Below, piece by piece: positions 13,282-21,745 of a stretch of DNA of 38,291 bases; position 1 is the first letter of the stretch; each line of letters starts with the position of its first letter. The stretch lies in assembly GCA_003134375.1 (NCBI GenBank), contig PLAY01000016.1:1-38291 (forward strand). Reading direction: 5' to 3'. The notes under the pieces were generated by a model, which saw nothing but the letters and a program-made list of their open reading frames with translations, had not been told where the DNA came from and made no database searches. The DNA is from Limisphaerales bacterium (GTDB lineage: Bacteria; Verrucomicrobiota; Verrucomicrobiia; Limisphaerales; UBA11358). The position numbers were made by a program, and so were the translations under genes.

Positions 13282-15504
13282 ATGAATCAATTCACGCGCC
13301 GGGTCTTGTTTTTCCTGTTTTTTTTGTCCGGGTTTTGCAGCCTCGCTTATCAAGTGATTTGGACTCGCATGGCGTTTGCCTCCTTCGGAATCATTACTCC
13401 GGTGCTTTCCGTGGTGTTGTCGGTCTTCATGCTGGGACTGGCCGTTGGATCTTGGGCGGGCGGACGATTCATTGCTCCACTGGTTGAGAAAACCGGGCTT
13501 TCGGCGGTCGTTTTTTACGCAGGCGCGGAATTCTTGATCGGGCTGGGCGCGTTTGCGGTCCCCAGATTATTTGCCCTGGGCGAGCACTTTTTGCTGACCA
13601 GCGGCGAGACGGATTCCTTCCGTTATCTTTCCTTATCGGCGCTGGTTCTGGCGTTTTCCATTCTGCCCTGGTGTCTGTTCATGGGTGCGACCTTTCCCTT
13701 GATGATGGCTTACGTCCGGGAGCGGGACTGTAAAAACACGGCCAGTTTCAGTTTTCTCTACCTGGCCAACGTGCTGGGCGCGATGAGCGGCACGCTTTTA
13801 ACCGCGGTGGTTCTGGTGGAACTGTTGGGGTTTCGCCACACGCTTTGGGTGGCGGCCGCGGGCAATTTCACCATTGTCGCCATCGGCGGATGGCTGGGCT
13901 GGAAGCAACGAGGTTTTATGACCGATGTTTTAACGGAGGCGGAACCCTCAACCGGCTCAGGCAATCCGTCCTTGCCCGCCAATGCCCGCGGCCGCCTCAT
14001 TAAATGGATTTTGTTTTCAACCGGTTTTGTGGCCATGGCGATGGAAGTGGTTTGGACGCGCGCGTTCACGCCGGTTTTGAAAACGCAGGTTTATTCCTTC
14101 GCGCTGATTGTCTTCACTTATTTGGGGGCGACTTTTTTCGGTTCGTGGAGGTATCGCCGGGATCTTCGGAGAAATCGCCTGCATTCAACGGGCAAATTGA
14201 TTTCCGCGCTGGCGATCACATCGCTTCTGCCAGTGCTGGCCAACAATCCGCATTTTTTTGGAGCAGACTACTGGACAGCTCCGATTAATGTAATCAGCGT
14301 AATCATTCTGTTGGGCAGCATCTGTCCGTTTTGCGCTTTGCTGGGGTATCTGACTCCGAGCCTGATTGACGAATACGCCGCCGGTGAGCCGGCGGTTGCC
14401 GGAAAGGCTTATGCGGTCAATGTCCTCGGTTGCATTCTGGGGCCGCTGTTCGCCTGTTATGTTTTATTGCCCCAGTTGAGCGAACGTTACGCATTGATCC
14501 TGCTCGGCCTGCCGTTTTTCATCTTTTGGTTCTTTTTTTTCAAATCCCAACTCCCAGGGCAGCGTTGGGGATGGGGGCTGGCCATCGGAGTTGCTCTGGT
14601 TTGGTCTTCGTTCTGCGCCGAAGATTTTGAAGGCATGCTGTTCAAAACCGAGAAGCACACAACCGTGCGACGGGATTATACCGGCTCGGTGATTTCCTTT
14701 CGCGAAGGCTGGCGGAGAAGCCTTTTGGTCAATGGTATTGGCATGACCATACTGACACCCATCACCAAATTCATGGTTCATCTGCCGCTGGCTTTTCATC
14801 AAGGAAAACCTGAATCGGTTCTGGTTGTTTGTTTCGGCATGGGGACAACTTATCGTTCAGCTTTGAGCTGGGATATTGACACAACGACGGTGGAACTGGT
14901 GCCGAGTGTGGTAAAGGCATTTGGGTTTTATCACGCGGATGCGGCGCAGGTGCTCAATAATCCCAACGGACATGTCGTCATCGATGATGGCAGACGCTAT
15001 CTCAAGCGCACCGCAAAAAAATTCGATGTTATCGTGATTGACCCGCCGCCACCGGTGGAAGCGGCGGGTTCCAGCCTGCTCTATTCCACGGAATTTTACA
15101 CCTTGGTCAAACAGCATTTGAAACCTGGTGGAATAGTTCAAGTCTGGTTCCCCGGTGGAGAACCGGTGATGGGACAGGCGGTAATTCGCTCCACTCAGGA
15201 ATCATTTCCGTATGTGCGCGGCTTCTCATCAATCGCCGGGTCCGGAATACATTTGTTGGCCTCCATGGATCCCATCAAAGTGCCAACTCCCGAACAACTG
15301 ACGGCGTGCATGCCTGCCGCCGCAAAGAAAGACCTTTTGGAATGGAGTCTTTCCCAGGATTTGCCCGGCTATCTGGGGCTGGTTGTGGTGCGGGAAATTC
15401 CCCTCAAGAACGTCCTCAACCTTAACCCAAAAATTGAAATCACTGATGACCATCCTTTCAATGAATACTTTCTGCTGCGGCGGTTGGGTCTGTCCTGGCG
15501 TTGA
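13282..15504 (+). CDS. Membrane-fused spermidine synthase-like protein
   Basis: A 740-residue two-part protein. Residues 1 to about 430 form a polytopic membrane region beginning FLFFLSGFCSLAYQVIWTRM, the signature start of the 'fused MFS/spermidine synthase' proteins, with AVGSWAGGR and MGATFPLMM loops typical of them. Residues about 440-700 form a Rossmann methyltransferase-like spermidine-synthase domain: SVLVVCFGMGTTYRSAL (glycine-rich motif), VELVPSVV, DDGRRYL and FDVIVIDPPPP. Soluble PAPT enzymes transfer aminopropyl groups from decarboxylated SAM to putrescine; the activity of the membrane-fused forms is largely unknown. The short Ser/Gly/Pro stretch EPSTGSGNPSLP at about 222-233 is a cytoplasmic loop. 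Nothing in the neighbourhood suggests polyamine synthesis. Confidence 0.87.
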   Translation: MNQFTRRVLFFLFFLSGFCSLAYQVIWTRMAFASFGIITPVLSVVLSVFMLGLAVGSWAGGRFIAPLVEKTGLSAVVFYAGAEFLIGLGAFAVPRLFALGEHFLLTSGETDSFRYLSLSALVLAFSILPWCLFMGATFPLMMAYVRERDCKNTASFSFLYLANVLGAMSGTLLTAVVLVELLGFRHTLWVAAAGNFTIVAIGGWLGWKQRGFMTDVLTEAEPSTGSGNPSLPANARGRLIKWILFSTGFVAMAMEVVWTRAFTPVLKTQVYSFALIVFTYLGATFFGSWRYRRDLRRNRLHSTGKLISALAITSLLPVLANNPHFFGADYWTAPINVISVIILLGSICPFCALLGYLTPSLIDEYAAGEPAVAGKAYAVNVLGCILGPLFACYVLLPQLSERYALILLGLPFFIFWFFFFKSQLPGQRWGWGLAIGVALVWSSFCAEDFEGMLFKTEKHTTVRRDYTGSVISFREGWRRSLLVNGIGMTILTPITKFMVHLPLAFHQGKPESVLVVCFGMGTTYRSALSWDIDTTTVELVPSVVKAFGFYHADAAQVLNNPNGHVVIDDGRRYLKRTAKKFDVIVIDPPPPVEAAGSSLLYSTEFYTLVKQHLKPGGIVQVWFPGGEPVMGQAVIRSTQESFPYVRGFSSIAGSGIHLLASMDPIKVPTPEQLTACMPAAAKKDLLEWSLSQDLPGYLGLVVVREIPLKNVLNLNPKIEITDDHPFNEYFLLRRLGLSWR

Positions 15505-15516
15505 TTCGCGCTAACA

Positions 15517-16740
15517 ATGGACACGCGAAAAAAATTCTTTTCCGAAAATTATTTGAATTACATGCGACAAGCCGTCGGTTTGGCGCGGCGCGGTTGCGGC
15601 ACAACGTCGCCGAATCCGGCGGTCGGCGCGGTATTGATGAAGGGCGGAAAACTCATCGGGCGCGGCTGGCACCGGCGCGCGGGCGGACCACACGCGGAAA
15701 TTGAGGCGCTCCGCGATGCGCAAAAACACGGCCATAATCCGCGCGGCGCGACGCTGTTCGTAACGCTTGAACCCTGTTGCACACAGGGCTGCACGCCGCC
15801 CTGCACGGATGCCATCGTCGCGGCGGGAATCAAGCATGTGGTGGTGGGCACGGTTGACCCGAATCCGAAACATTCCGGGCGCGCTTTCAAAATTTTGAGA
15901 CGTGCTGGCATCATTGTAACGCGGTGGGGCGAGGCTGCTGACGGGCCGCGGTCCGGCTCGCGAGGACGCTCGCACCACCAAACTTTGGCCGACGAATGTA
16001 CGCGGTTGAACGAAGCGTTCAACCACTGGATTGTCCATCACACGCCGTTTGTCACGGTAAAGGCCGCGATGACGCTCGACGGCAAAATCGCCACGGCCAG
16101 CGGTGAATCGAAATGGATCACCGGCGAAGCCGCGCGGGCTTGCGGCATGGAATTGCGGCAGGGCGCGGATGCAATCCTGGTCGGAATCAACACGATTCTG
16201 GCTGACAACCCGAGCCTGACGGTTCGGTCAGTCCAAAGTCCAAAGTCCAAAGTCCAGAGTCAACGTCTGCGCCGGATTATTTTGGATTCGATGGCGCGGA
16301 CACCGTTGACGGCGAAAGTGACGGGTGACAAGTGCGCCGCACTGACAACCATCGTCGTCAGCAAGCGCGCGCCAAAGAATCGCGTTGCCGCCCTGTCAAA
16401 ACGAGTGAATGTATGGGTTGCCCCGGCAATCAGGCTCTCGACTCTCGACCCTCGACCCTCGACCCGGATTGATCTTCACTGGCTCATGCGGAAGCTGGGC
16501 GCGGAAAACGTCACGGGCCTGCTGGTCGAGGGCGGCGGCGAGGTGAATGCGTCGTTTCTGCTCGGCGGTTTGGCGCGGCGCGTGACGTTTTTCTACGCGC
16601 CGAAAATTCTGGGCGGGCGTGATGCACACAAGGCCGTTGCGGGCGAAGGCGCAAGGAGCCTGGCGGAGGTGATTCAACTGTGTGACGTGGAATGGAAGCG
16701 AATCGGGCCGGATTTGCTGCTAACGGCGCGGGTAAAGTAG
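15517..16740 (+). CDS. ribD: Bifunctional riboflavin deaminase/reductase RibD with three repeat-derived insertions
   Basis: A 407-residue RibD. The N-terminal deaminase and C-terminal reductase carry out steps two and three of riboflavin synthesis from GTP. The zinc site is HAE at 59-61 with Cys87 and Cys96 (PCC...PPC), and TSPNPAVGAV precedes it. The reductase starts near TPFVTVKAAMTLDGKIA (176-192) and has GESKWITG, DAILVGINTILADNPSLTVR and LLVEGGGEVNASFL. Three stretches do not fit the family: about 136-156 (RWGEAADGPRSGSRGRSHHQT) between the domains; 238-249 (SVQSPKSKVQSQ); and 307-318 (LSTLDPRPSTRI). Each coincides with a dispersed repeat in the DNA. All catalytic motifs survive. Its TAG stop is the foot of a further repeat. 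ribE follows. Confidence 0.94.
   Translation: MDTRKKFFSENYLNYMRQAVGLARRGCGTTSPNPAVGAVLMKGGKLIGRGWHRRAGGPHAEIEALRDAQKHGHNPRGATLFVTLEPCCTQGCTPPCTDAIVAAGIKHVVVGTVDPNPKHSGRAFKILRRAGIIVTRWGEAADGPRSGSRGRSHHQTLADECTRLNEAFNHWIVHHTPFVTVKAAMTLDGKIATASGESKWITGEAARACGMELRQGADAILVGINTILADNPSLTVRSVQSPKSKVQSQRLRRIILDSMARTPLTAKVTGDKCAALTTIVVSKRAPKNRVAALSKRVNVWVAPAIRLSTLDPRPSTRIDLHWLMRKLGAENVTGLLVEGGGEVNASFLLGGLARRVTFFYAPKILGGRDAHKAVAGEGARSLAEVIQLCDVEWKRIGPDLLLTARVK
15941..15978. repeat. Repeat-derived segment 1 in ribD (diverged hairpin)
   Basis: GC-rich segment encoding GPRSGSRGRSHH between the RibD domains. It contains GCGAG-GACG-CTCGC (15960-15973). Read on the minus strand it begins GTGGTGCGAG, like a GTAG-foot unit with one base changed. 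Family RibD proteins lack these residues. Confidence 0.6.
16231..16258. repeat. GTCCAAA heptamer array in ribD, four units
   Basis: GTCCAAA three times then GTCCAGA, translated in frame as roughly VQSPKSKVQS within the reductase domain just after the ADNPSLTVR motif. Related arrays are at 6741 and 6891 in non-coding DNA. Confidence 0.88.
16435..16462. repeat. CCCTCGA heptamer array in ribD, four units
   Basis: CTCTCGA twice then CCCTCGA twice, translated as LSTLDPRPST in the reductase domain. It is the same word family and unit number as the array ending the PHP gene at 11751-11778. Confidence 0.88.
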
Positions 16741-16870
16741 GACGGGCTTCCAGCCTGTCTCCATTTTCAGACAATCAGGACAGACTCAATGTTTTGCTCT
16801 CCGTCAAACTTTCTGGCGTGTTGCGCAAAAAAATCCTAAATTTTGGGGTCGGGCAGGACGCCTGACCTAT
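16737..16870. repeat. Degenerate GTAG palindromic element between ribD and ribE
   Basis: Starts with GTAG and GACGGGC...GCCTGTC (a hairpin with one G-T pair) and ends with GCAGGACGCCTGACCTAT, a decayed inverted copy of the GTAGGACAGGCGTC end seen at 5124. It fills the entire ribD-ribE gap; no FMN riboswitch is recognisable there. Confidence 0.7.
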
Positions 16871-16873
16871 TTT

Positions 16874-17485
16874 ATGTTCACAGGCATTGTTGAAGAAGCG
16901 GGAATTGTCGAGCGCATCAAGCCGGCGGCGAAATCCATTGAACTGACCGTGCGCGCCGGCGCGACCGGTCACGGCTTGAAGCTGGGCGGCAGCCTGGCGG
17001 TGAACGGCTGTTGTCTGACGGCGGTGAAGGTGGCCGCGCGCGGGAAATTCAAGCTCGCCCGATTCGATTTGCTCCAGGAAACATGGCGGCGCACCAATCT
17101 CCAGTTTGCCAAACCCGGTTCGCTGGTGAACCTGGAACGACCGCTCCGCGCGGATGGCGAGTTCGGCGGACATTTTGTGACCGGCCACATTGATGGCGTC
17201 GGCAAAATCATCCGCTGGGAACGCGCCGGACTGGACCACGTGCTCGACATCGCTGCGCCGCCGGAGGTGATGCGTTACATCGTTTTCAAAGGCTCGGTGG
17301 CGGTGGACGGCATCAGCCTCACGGTCGCCGGCGTGCAGAAAAAAAGCTTCCGCATCTGGATCATTCCGCACACCTACGAAATCACGGCCCTGCGGGAACG
17401 GAAGGTTGGTGACGCGGTGAATCTGGAGGCCGATCTGCTGGGCAAATACGCGGAAAAGTTCATCTCGGCGCGCGGCCGGCGTTGA
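16874..17485 (+). CDS. ribE: Riboflavin synthase alpha subunit RibE
   Basis: A 203-residue riboflavin synthase, which dismutates two 6,7-dimethyl-8-ribityllumazine molecules into riboflavin and a pyrimidine. MFTGIVEEAG at the N-terminus is the family signature. The internal duplication into two lumazine-binding barrels shows as VNGCCLTA (about 44-51) and VDGISLTV (about 147-154), with GGHFVTGHIDGVG at the start of the second barrel. Length is normal. The lumazine synthase and the ribBA gene are not adjacent. The leader is repeat DNA and no FMN riboswitch is visible. Pairing with ribD makes the pathway assignment firm. Confidence 0.96.
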   Translation: MFTGIVEEAGIVERIKPAAKSIELTVRAGATGHGLKLGGSLAVNGCCLTAVKVAARGKFKLARFDLLQETWRRTNLQFAKPGSLVNLERPLRADGEFGGHFVTGHIDGVGKIIRWERAGLDHVLDIAAPPEVMRYIVFKGSVAVDGISLTVAGVQKKSFRIWIIPHTYEITALRERKVGDAVNLEADLLGKYAEKFISARGRR

Positions 17486-17566
17486 CTTGGCCGGGTTGAA
17501 CATTCCCGCGCAGGTTGTCTGTGGCGGAAGAAAGTGCGATGTTGACCGGACAGCCTTCCCCGCAAA

Positions 17567-18757
17567 ATGAAAACGCGAGAGACAGAGACGGTGAAAGCAG
17601 CAAAAACGGACCCGGCTTCAAAGCCTCTGCCGCCTGTGGTCCAGCGCCTGAAAAAGGGCGGGACACTGGCTGACCTGCTCGACCGTCACACCAGCGTGGG
17701 CGTGCTTTGGAAACCGGAGGATGGCCGGGTCCGGTGCGTGGCGTGCGGTCACCGGTGCCTGATCGCGCCGGGCCGGCGCGGGATTTGCAAGGTGCGCTTC
17801 AACGACGGCGGCCAACTGCGCGTGCCATTCGGCTACACCGCCGGCGTGGCCTGCGATCCGGTGGAGAAAAAGCCGTTCTTCCATGTGCATCCCGGCAGCG
17901 ATGCGCTGACCTTCGGCATGTTCGGCTGCGATTTTCATTGTTCTTATTGCCAAAACTGGGTGACGAGCCAGATGCTGTGCGACGATGCGGCGTCCGCGCC
18001 TTTCCAGACAGCCACCCCGGAAGAACTGGTTCACGCGGCCCAACGGCACGGCGCGCGACTGGTGGTGTCGAGTTACAACGAGCCGCTCATTACCGCCGAA
18101 TGGGCGGTGGCCGTCTTCCAACCGGCGAAGGCACAGGGTCTGCTGTGCGCTTTGGTTTCCAATGGCAACGCGACGCCGGAAGCGCTCGATTATCTCCAGC
18201 CGTGGATCGTTGCCTGCAAAATTGACTTGAAAGGTTTTGATGACCACCGCTACCGGACGCTCGGCGGCACGCTCGATCGCGTGACCGAAACCATCAAACA
18301 GATCCATCAACGCGGCCTCTGGCTGGAAGTGGTGACGCTCATCGTGCCGGGTTTCAACGACGACCCGAAGGAACTCCGGGACATCGCCCGGTTCCTCGTT
18401 TCGGTGAGCCGCGACATCCCGTGGCACGTTACCGCATTCCATCCGGACTACAAAATGACCGGCCCGCGCCCGACGCAAGCCGACGACCTGCTGCGCGCGG
18501 CGGAGATTGGGACCGAAGCCGGGTTGCGCTTCGTCTATGCCGGCAATGCGCCCGGCCGGGTGGGCGGATGGGAAAACACGCGCTGCCCCGGCTGCGGCGA
18601 AACGTTGATTGCCCGCAGCGGTTACTCGATTCAGGAATACAAAATCACTCCCGCCGGCACGTGTCCGCGCTGTGCCGAGGTGATTCCCGGCCTCTGGCCA
18701 ACAGACGGCCCGGCCGCCGGCCAACACCGCCTGCCGCGCCGGGTGAACTTGAAATGA
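17567..18757 (+). CDS. amrS: AmmeMemoRadiSam system radical SAM enzyme (AmrS)
   Basis: A 396-residue radical SAM protein. The cluster motif is Cys121, Cys125 and Cys128 in MFGCDFHCSYCQNW. Before it is a Cys-rich site CVACGHRCLIAPGRRGICKV (Cys57, Cys60, Cys64, Cys74), and near the C-terminus a zinc-ribbon-like CPGCGE...CPRCAE. PFFHVHPGSDALTFGMFGC and CKIDLKGFDDHRYRTLGG are characteristic of AmrS, which resembles pyruvate formate-lyase activating enzymes. The system's biochemical role is not settled as far as I know. The first ~45 residues are a polar extension. The stop overlaps the start of the AmrB gene as ATGA, so the two are translationally coupled. Confidence 0.93.
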   Translation: MKTRETETVKAAKTDPASKPLPPVVQRLKKGGTLADLLDRHTSVGVLWKPEDGRVRCVACGHRCLIAPGRRGICKVRFNDGGQLRVPFGYTAGVACDPVEKKPFFHVHPGSDALTFGMFGCDFHCSYCQNWVTSQMLCDDAASAPFQTATPEELVHAAQRHGARLVVSSYNEPLITAEWAVAVFQPAKAQGLLCALVSNGNATPEALDYLQPWIVACKIDLKGFDDHRYRTLGGTLDRVTETIKQIHQRGLWLEVVTLIVPGFNDDPKELRDIARFLVSVSRDIPWHVTAFHPDYKMTGPRPTQADDLLRAAEIGTEAGLRFVYAGNAPGRVGGWENTRCPGCGETLIARSGYSIQEYKITPAGTCPRCAEVIPGLWPTDGPAAGQHRLPRRVNLK

Positions 18758-19584
18758 AAATGCGCGCCCAATCCAAGCCCGCAGCAGGAACCCCGACGGT
18801 GCGTTTTCCCGCGGTGGCGGGACAATTTTATCCGGAGAACCCGAAAGATCTGCGGACGATGGTGAACGATTTTCTGGCGGCCGCGAAAATCGTCTCTGAC
18901 AAAATTCCGAAAGCCATCATTGCGCCCCATGCCGGCTACCCCTATTCCGGGCCGATTGCCGGCTCGGCCTACGCCTGCGTGGCCCGCGGACGCGACCGGT
19001 TCAGACGCGTGGTGTTGCTGGGGCCGTCGCACTTCGTGGCGTTTCCCGGATTGGCCGCCAGCAGTGCATCGGTTTTTCAATCGCCACTGGGTCCCATTCC
19101 CGTGGATGAGGAGGCGCTCGCACGGGTTCGCGCGTTGCCGCAAGTGACGACGCTGGATGCCGCGCACCAACACGAACACAGCCTGGAAGTGCATCTGCCG
19201 TTTCTGCAAATCGCGCTGGGCGAATTCAAACTGGTTCCACTGGTCGTGGGCAAAGCCGCGTCGGATGAGGTTGCAGCGGTGTTGAACGAACTCTGGGGCG
19301 GCCGGGAAACCTGCATCGTCGTCAGCTCGGACTTGAGTCACTACCACGATTATCAGACGGCGCAACAAATGGACCGCGAGACGGCCCGCGCCATCGAGTT
19401 GTTGAACTGGCAGACCCTCGGCAGCGACCAGGCCTGCGGTTACCAGCCGATTCGCGGACTCCTGCACGTGGCGAAGACGCGCGGGCTGCGGTGCCGCACC
19501 GTGGATTTGCGGAACTCCGGCGACACTGCCGGCGGCCGCGAACGCGTGGTCGGCTACGGCGCCTTCGTCTTCACGGAAGGCTAA
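18754..19584 (+). CDS. amrB: AmmeMemoRadiSam system protein B (Memo-like)
   Basis: A 276-residue protein of the Memo family, related in fold to extradiol dioxygenases of the LigB type. Visible motifs are VRFPAVAGQFYPENP, the putative metal-site segments APHAGYPYSGPIAGSAY and LGPSHFVAFPG, HQHEHSLEVHLPFLQ, and VVSSDLSHYHDY. The start at 18754 overlaps the radical SAM gene stop. The third member of the set, protein A (AMMECR1-like), is not in this window. The next gene is convergent and only 3 bp away, so the operon ends here with no room for a separate terminator. Confidence 0.93.
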   Translation: MKMRAQSKPAAGTPTVRFPAVAGQFYPENPKDLRTMVNDFLAAAKIVSDKIPKAIIAPHAGYPYSGPIAGSAYACVARGRDRFRRVVLLGPSHFVAFPGLAASSASVFQSPLGPIPVDEEALARVRALPQVTTLDAAHQHEHSLEVHLPFLQIALGEFKLVPLVVGKAASDEVAAVLNELWGGRETCIVVSSDLSHYHDYQTAQQMDRETARAIELLNWQTLGSDQACGYQPIRGLLHVAKTRGLRCRTVDLRNSGDTAGGRERVVGYGAFVFTEG

Positions 19585-19587
19585 AAA

Positions 19588-20004
19588 TCATTCGCCGGAG
19601 ACGGTCACCACGATGGTGCGGCGGCGGGGTTTGATGTCGCATTCCAGGTGGAAGATTTGCTGCCAGGTGCCCAGCACCGGTTTCCCGCCGGCCACCGGCA
19701 CGGTCAATGACGGTCCCAGCAGCGTGGCCTGCAAATGCGAATGGCCGTTGCCGTCGTGCCACGCCTGTTCGTGTCCGTAGTCGCGGCCCGGCGGAATGAG
19801 TTTGTCCAGGAGGCCGGGCAGGTCTTCCAACAAACCCGGCTCGTATTCGATGGCGCCCAGCGCACCGGTGCTGCCGACGTTGAACACGTGTGCCGTCCCC
19901 GTGCGCACGCCGGAGTCATGGACAATCCGCGCCACGTCCGCCGTCAGGTCGTGCATCTGGCGGTGCCCCCGGGTTTCCAGGAGAATTTGTTTTTGATAAA
20001 CCAT
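19588..20004 (-). CDS. YjbQ/UPF0047-family protein (possible secondary thiamine-phosphate synthase)
   Basis: A 138-residue small beta-rich protein. Conserved features of the YjbQ family are GNGHSHLQATLLGPSLTVPV (residues 85-104), LGTWQQIFHLECD (111-123) and the terminal RRRTIVVTVSGE. The family's usual His-Thr-Ser/Thr segment before the 'E.EPGL' motif is here FNVGSTGALGAIEYEPGL (41-58), a variant form. E. coli YjbQ shows weak thiamine-phosphate synthase activity, hence the database name, but the true role is unclear. ATG at 20004 is preferred since MVYQKQILLET matches the family start; longer reading frames are non-coding in look. Divergent from the Deg-like protease gene by 115 bp. Confidence 0.86.
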   Translation of the reverse strand: MVYQKQILLETRGHRQMHDLTADVARIVHDSGVRTGTAHVFNVGSTGALGAIEYEPGLLEDLPGLLDKLIPPGRDYGHEQAWHDGNGHSHLQATLLGPSLTVPVAGGKPVLGTWQQIFHLECDIKPRRRTIVVTVSGE

Positions 20005-20119
20005 GTCCTTCTCTTGCGTGGAATGGAACGGGAACGCAATGCAATTTCCAGCTTCACATTTCGGTTCCCCGACATTTTCTTTGCATGAATCCCACCCATT
20101 ATCTAGCATCGTTCCATCT

Positions 20120-21703
20120 ATGGGATTTGATTCATTTTTCACCGGCTCCAAGGCAACCCGGCTCATGGTTGCCGTTTTGTTCGCCTCAGGTCTCCGTTTC
20201 CACGCCGCCGAACCCGCGTCGCCGGTTACCACCACCAATGTTGCCGCCACCGTCGCCGGTTCCGGCACCATTGAGAATTCGGTGGTGAAGATTTTCGCCA
20301 CGGTGCGTTACCCCAATCCTTACCAGCCGTGGACAAAAGACTCTCCGGAAGATCAAACCGGCAGCGGCGTGGTGATGGAAGGCAAGCGCATCCTGACCAA
20401 CGCCCATGTCGTGGATTATGCCAGCCAGGTGCAAATCCAGGCGAATCAGGCCGGAGATAAAATATCCGCCACGGTGGAAGCCATCGCTCCGGGAATTGAT
20501 CTGGCCGTGCTCAAGCTGGATGATGAAAAATTTTTCGACACGCATCCGCCGCTGGCGCGGGCCAAGACATTGCCGGGCATCAAGGACACGGTCCTGACCT
20601 ACGGATTTCCGGAAGGAGGCAACAGTCTTTCCATCACGAAGGGAATCGTTTCGCGCGTGGAGTTCACCCCGTATAACTTTCCGGTTTTCGGTTTGCGCAT
20701 CCAGATTGATGCGGCCATCAATCCCGGCAACAGCGGCGGTCCGGCGGTCGTGGGCGACAAGATGATCGGTCTGACGTTCAGCCGCCTGAATGAGGCCGAG
20801 AACATTGGCTACATCATTCCCGGCGAAGAGATAGACTTGTTTCTTCAGGACATCGCCGATGGTCATTATGACGGCAAGCCCGCCATGTATGATGAGCTGC
20901 AGACGCTGGAGAATCCTGCTTTGCGGGCGTTCCTCAAACTGCCCCCGAACGTCGAGGGTATGGTGGTTCATAAACCCTACAAGAATGATCCGGCTTATCC
21001 GCTGAAGGAATGGGATGTCATCACCAAAATCGGCGACACTCCGGTGGATGATCAGGGCATGATCAAGCTGGGAGACGACTTGCGCGTGCATTTCGAATAT
21101 GAAATTCAGCACATCACAACCAATGGCACGGTGTCGCTGACCATCGTCCGGGCCGGCAAGGAACTGAAAGTCAACCTGCCGGTTTCAGCAAATTATCCGC
21201 GATTGATTCCCGGGCTGAACAGCACTTATCCCTCGTATTTTATCTACGGGCCATTGGTCTTTTCCGCTGCCACAGATGAATATCTGGGTGGTCTTCTGCG
21301 GACAAAATACGGCGCGACCGTCATGTCGCGTTTGAGCAGCCTGGCCAATCCGCTGGTCACGCGCATATCCGACCAACCCGCGTTTCCCGGCGAAAGTTTG
21401 GTAATCATCGCTTCACCCTTTTTCCCGCACAAGCTGGCCAAGGGCTACGACAATCCAAGGGCACAAGTGGTGAAAGCGGTGAACGGCATCCCGGTTAAAA
21501 ATCTCAATCATCTCGTGGAGATTTTACGCGATGCGAAAGACGAGTTCATCACCATTCAATGTCATACCCGTTACGGCGAAACGATGATTTTCCCGCGGGC
21601 TCAAATGGTTGCCGCCACCGATGAAATCCTGACCGACAACGGTGTCCGCTCGCAGGGTTCGGCGGACACGCTGGCGATTTGGAGCGCCAAACCTTCCAAA
21701 TAG
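20120..21703 (+). CDS. Exported Deg/HtrA-like trypsin-fold serine protease
   Basis: A 527-residue protease. The N-terminus is a hydrophobic signal-like stretch ending near RFHAAEP (about residues 16-35), pointing to periplasmic location. The catalytic triad is His96 (TNAHVVDYA), Asp127 (GIDLAVLKL) and Ser205 (NPGNSGGPAV). After it comes a PDZ-like region around 275-365 (KPYKNDPAYPLKEWDVITKIGDTPV) and a second module near 420-515 (AQVVKAVNGIPVKNLNHLVEIL). This domain order matches the Deg-type proteases of chloroplast Deg9/Deg10-like lineage and many Verrucomicrobia, rather than E. coli DegP. ATG at 20120 gives a slightly extended signal; ATG at 20165 is an alternative. No nearby sigma or envelope stress gene is seen. 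Confidence 0.9.
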   Translation: MGFDSFFTGSKATRLMVAVLFASGLRFHAAEPASPVTTTNVAATVAGSGTIENSVVKIFATVRYPNPYQPWTKDSPEDQTGSGVVMEGKRILTNAHVVDYASQVQIQANQAGDKISATVEAIAPGIDLAVLKLDDEKFFDTHPPLARAKTLPGIKDTVLTYGFPEGGNSLSITKGIVSRVEFTPYNFPVFGLRIQIDAAINPGNSGGPAVVGDKMIGLTFSRLNEAENIGYIIPGEEIDLFLQDIADGHYDGKPAMYDELQTLENPALRAFLKLPPNVEGMVVHKPYKNDPAYPLKEWDVITKIGDTPVDDQGMIKLGDDLRVHFEYEIQHITTNGTVSLTIVRAGKELKVNLPVSANYPRLIPGLNSTYPSYFIYGPLVFSAATDEYLGGLLRTKYGATVMSRLSSLANPLVTRISDQPAFPGESLVIIASPFFPHKLAKGYDNPRAQVVKAVNGIPVKNLNHLVEILRDAKDEFITIQCHTRYGETMIFPRAQMVAATDEILTDNGVRSQGSADTLAIWSAKPSK

Positions 21704-21745
21704 GCAGACCCACCGGCAGCCGGGTGTCGTGACCGGCCAGTATTC

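Noticed and set aside
16741-16873. Possible FMN riboswitch between ribD and ribE
   Set aside because: The gap is explained by a decayed GTAG palindromic element; none of the conserved RFN-box segments could be recognised.
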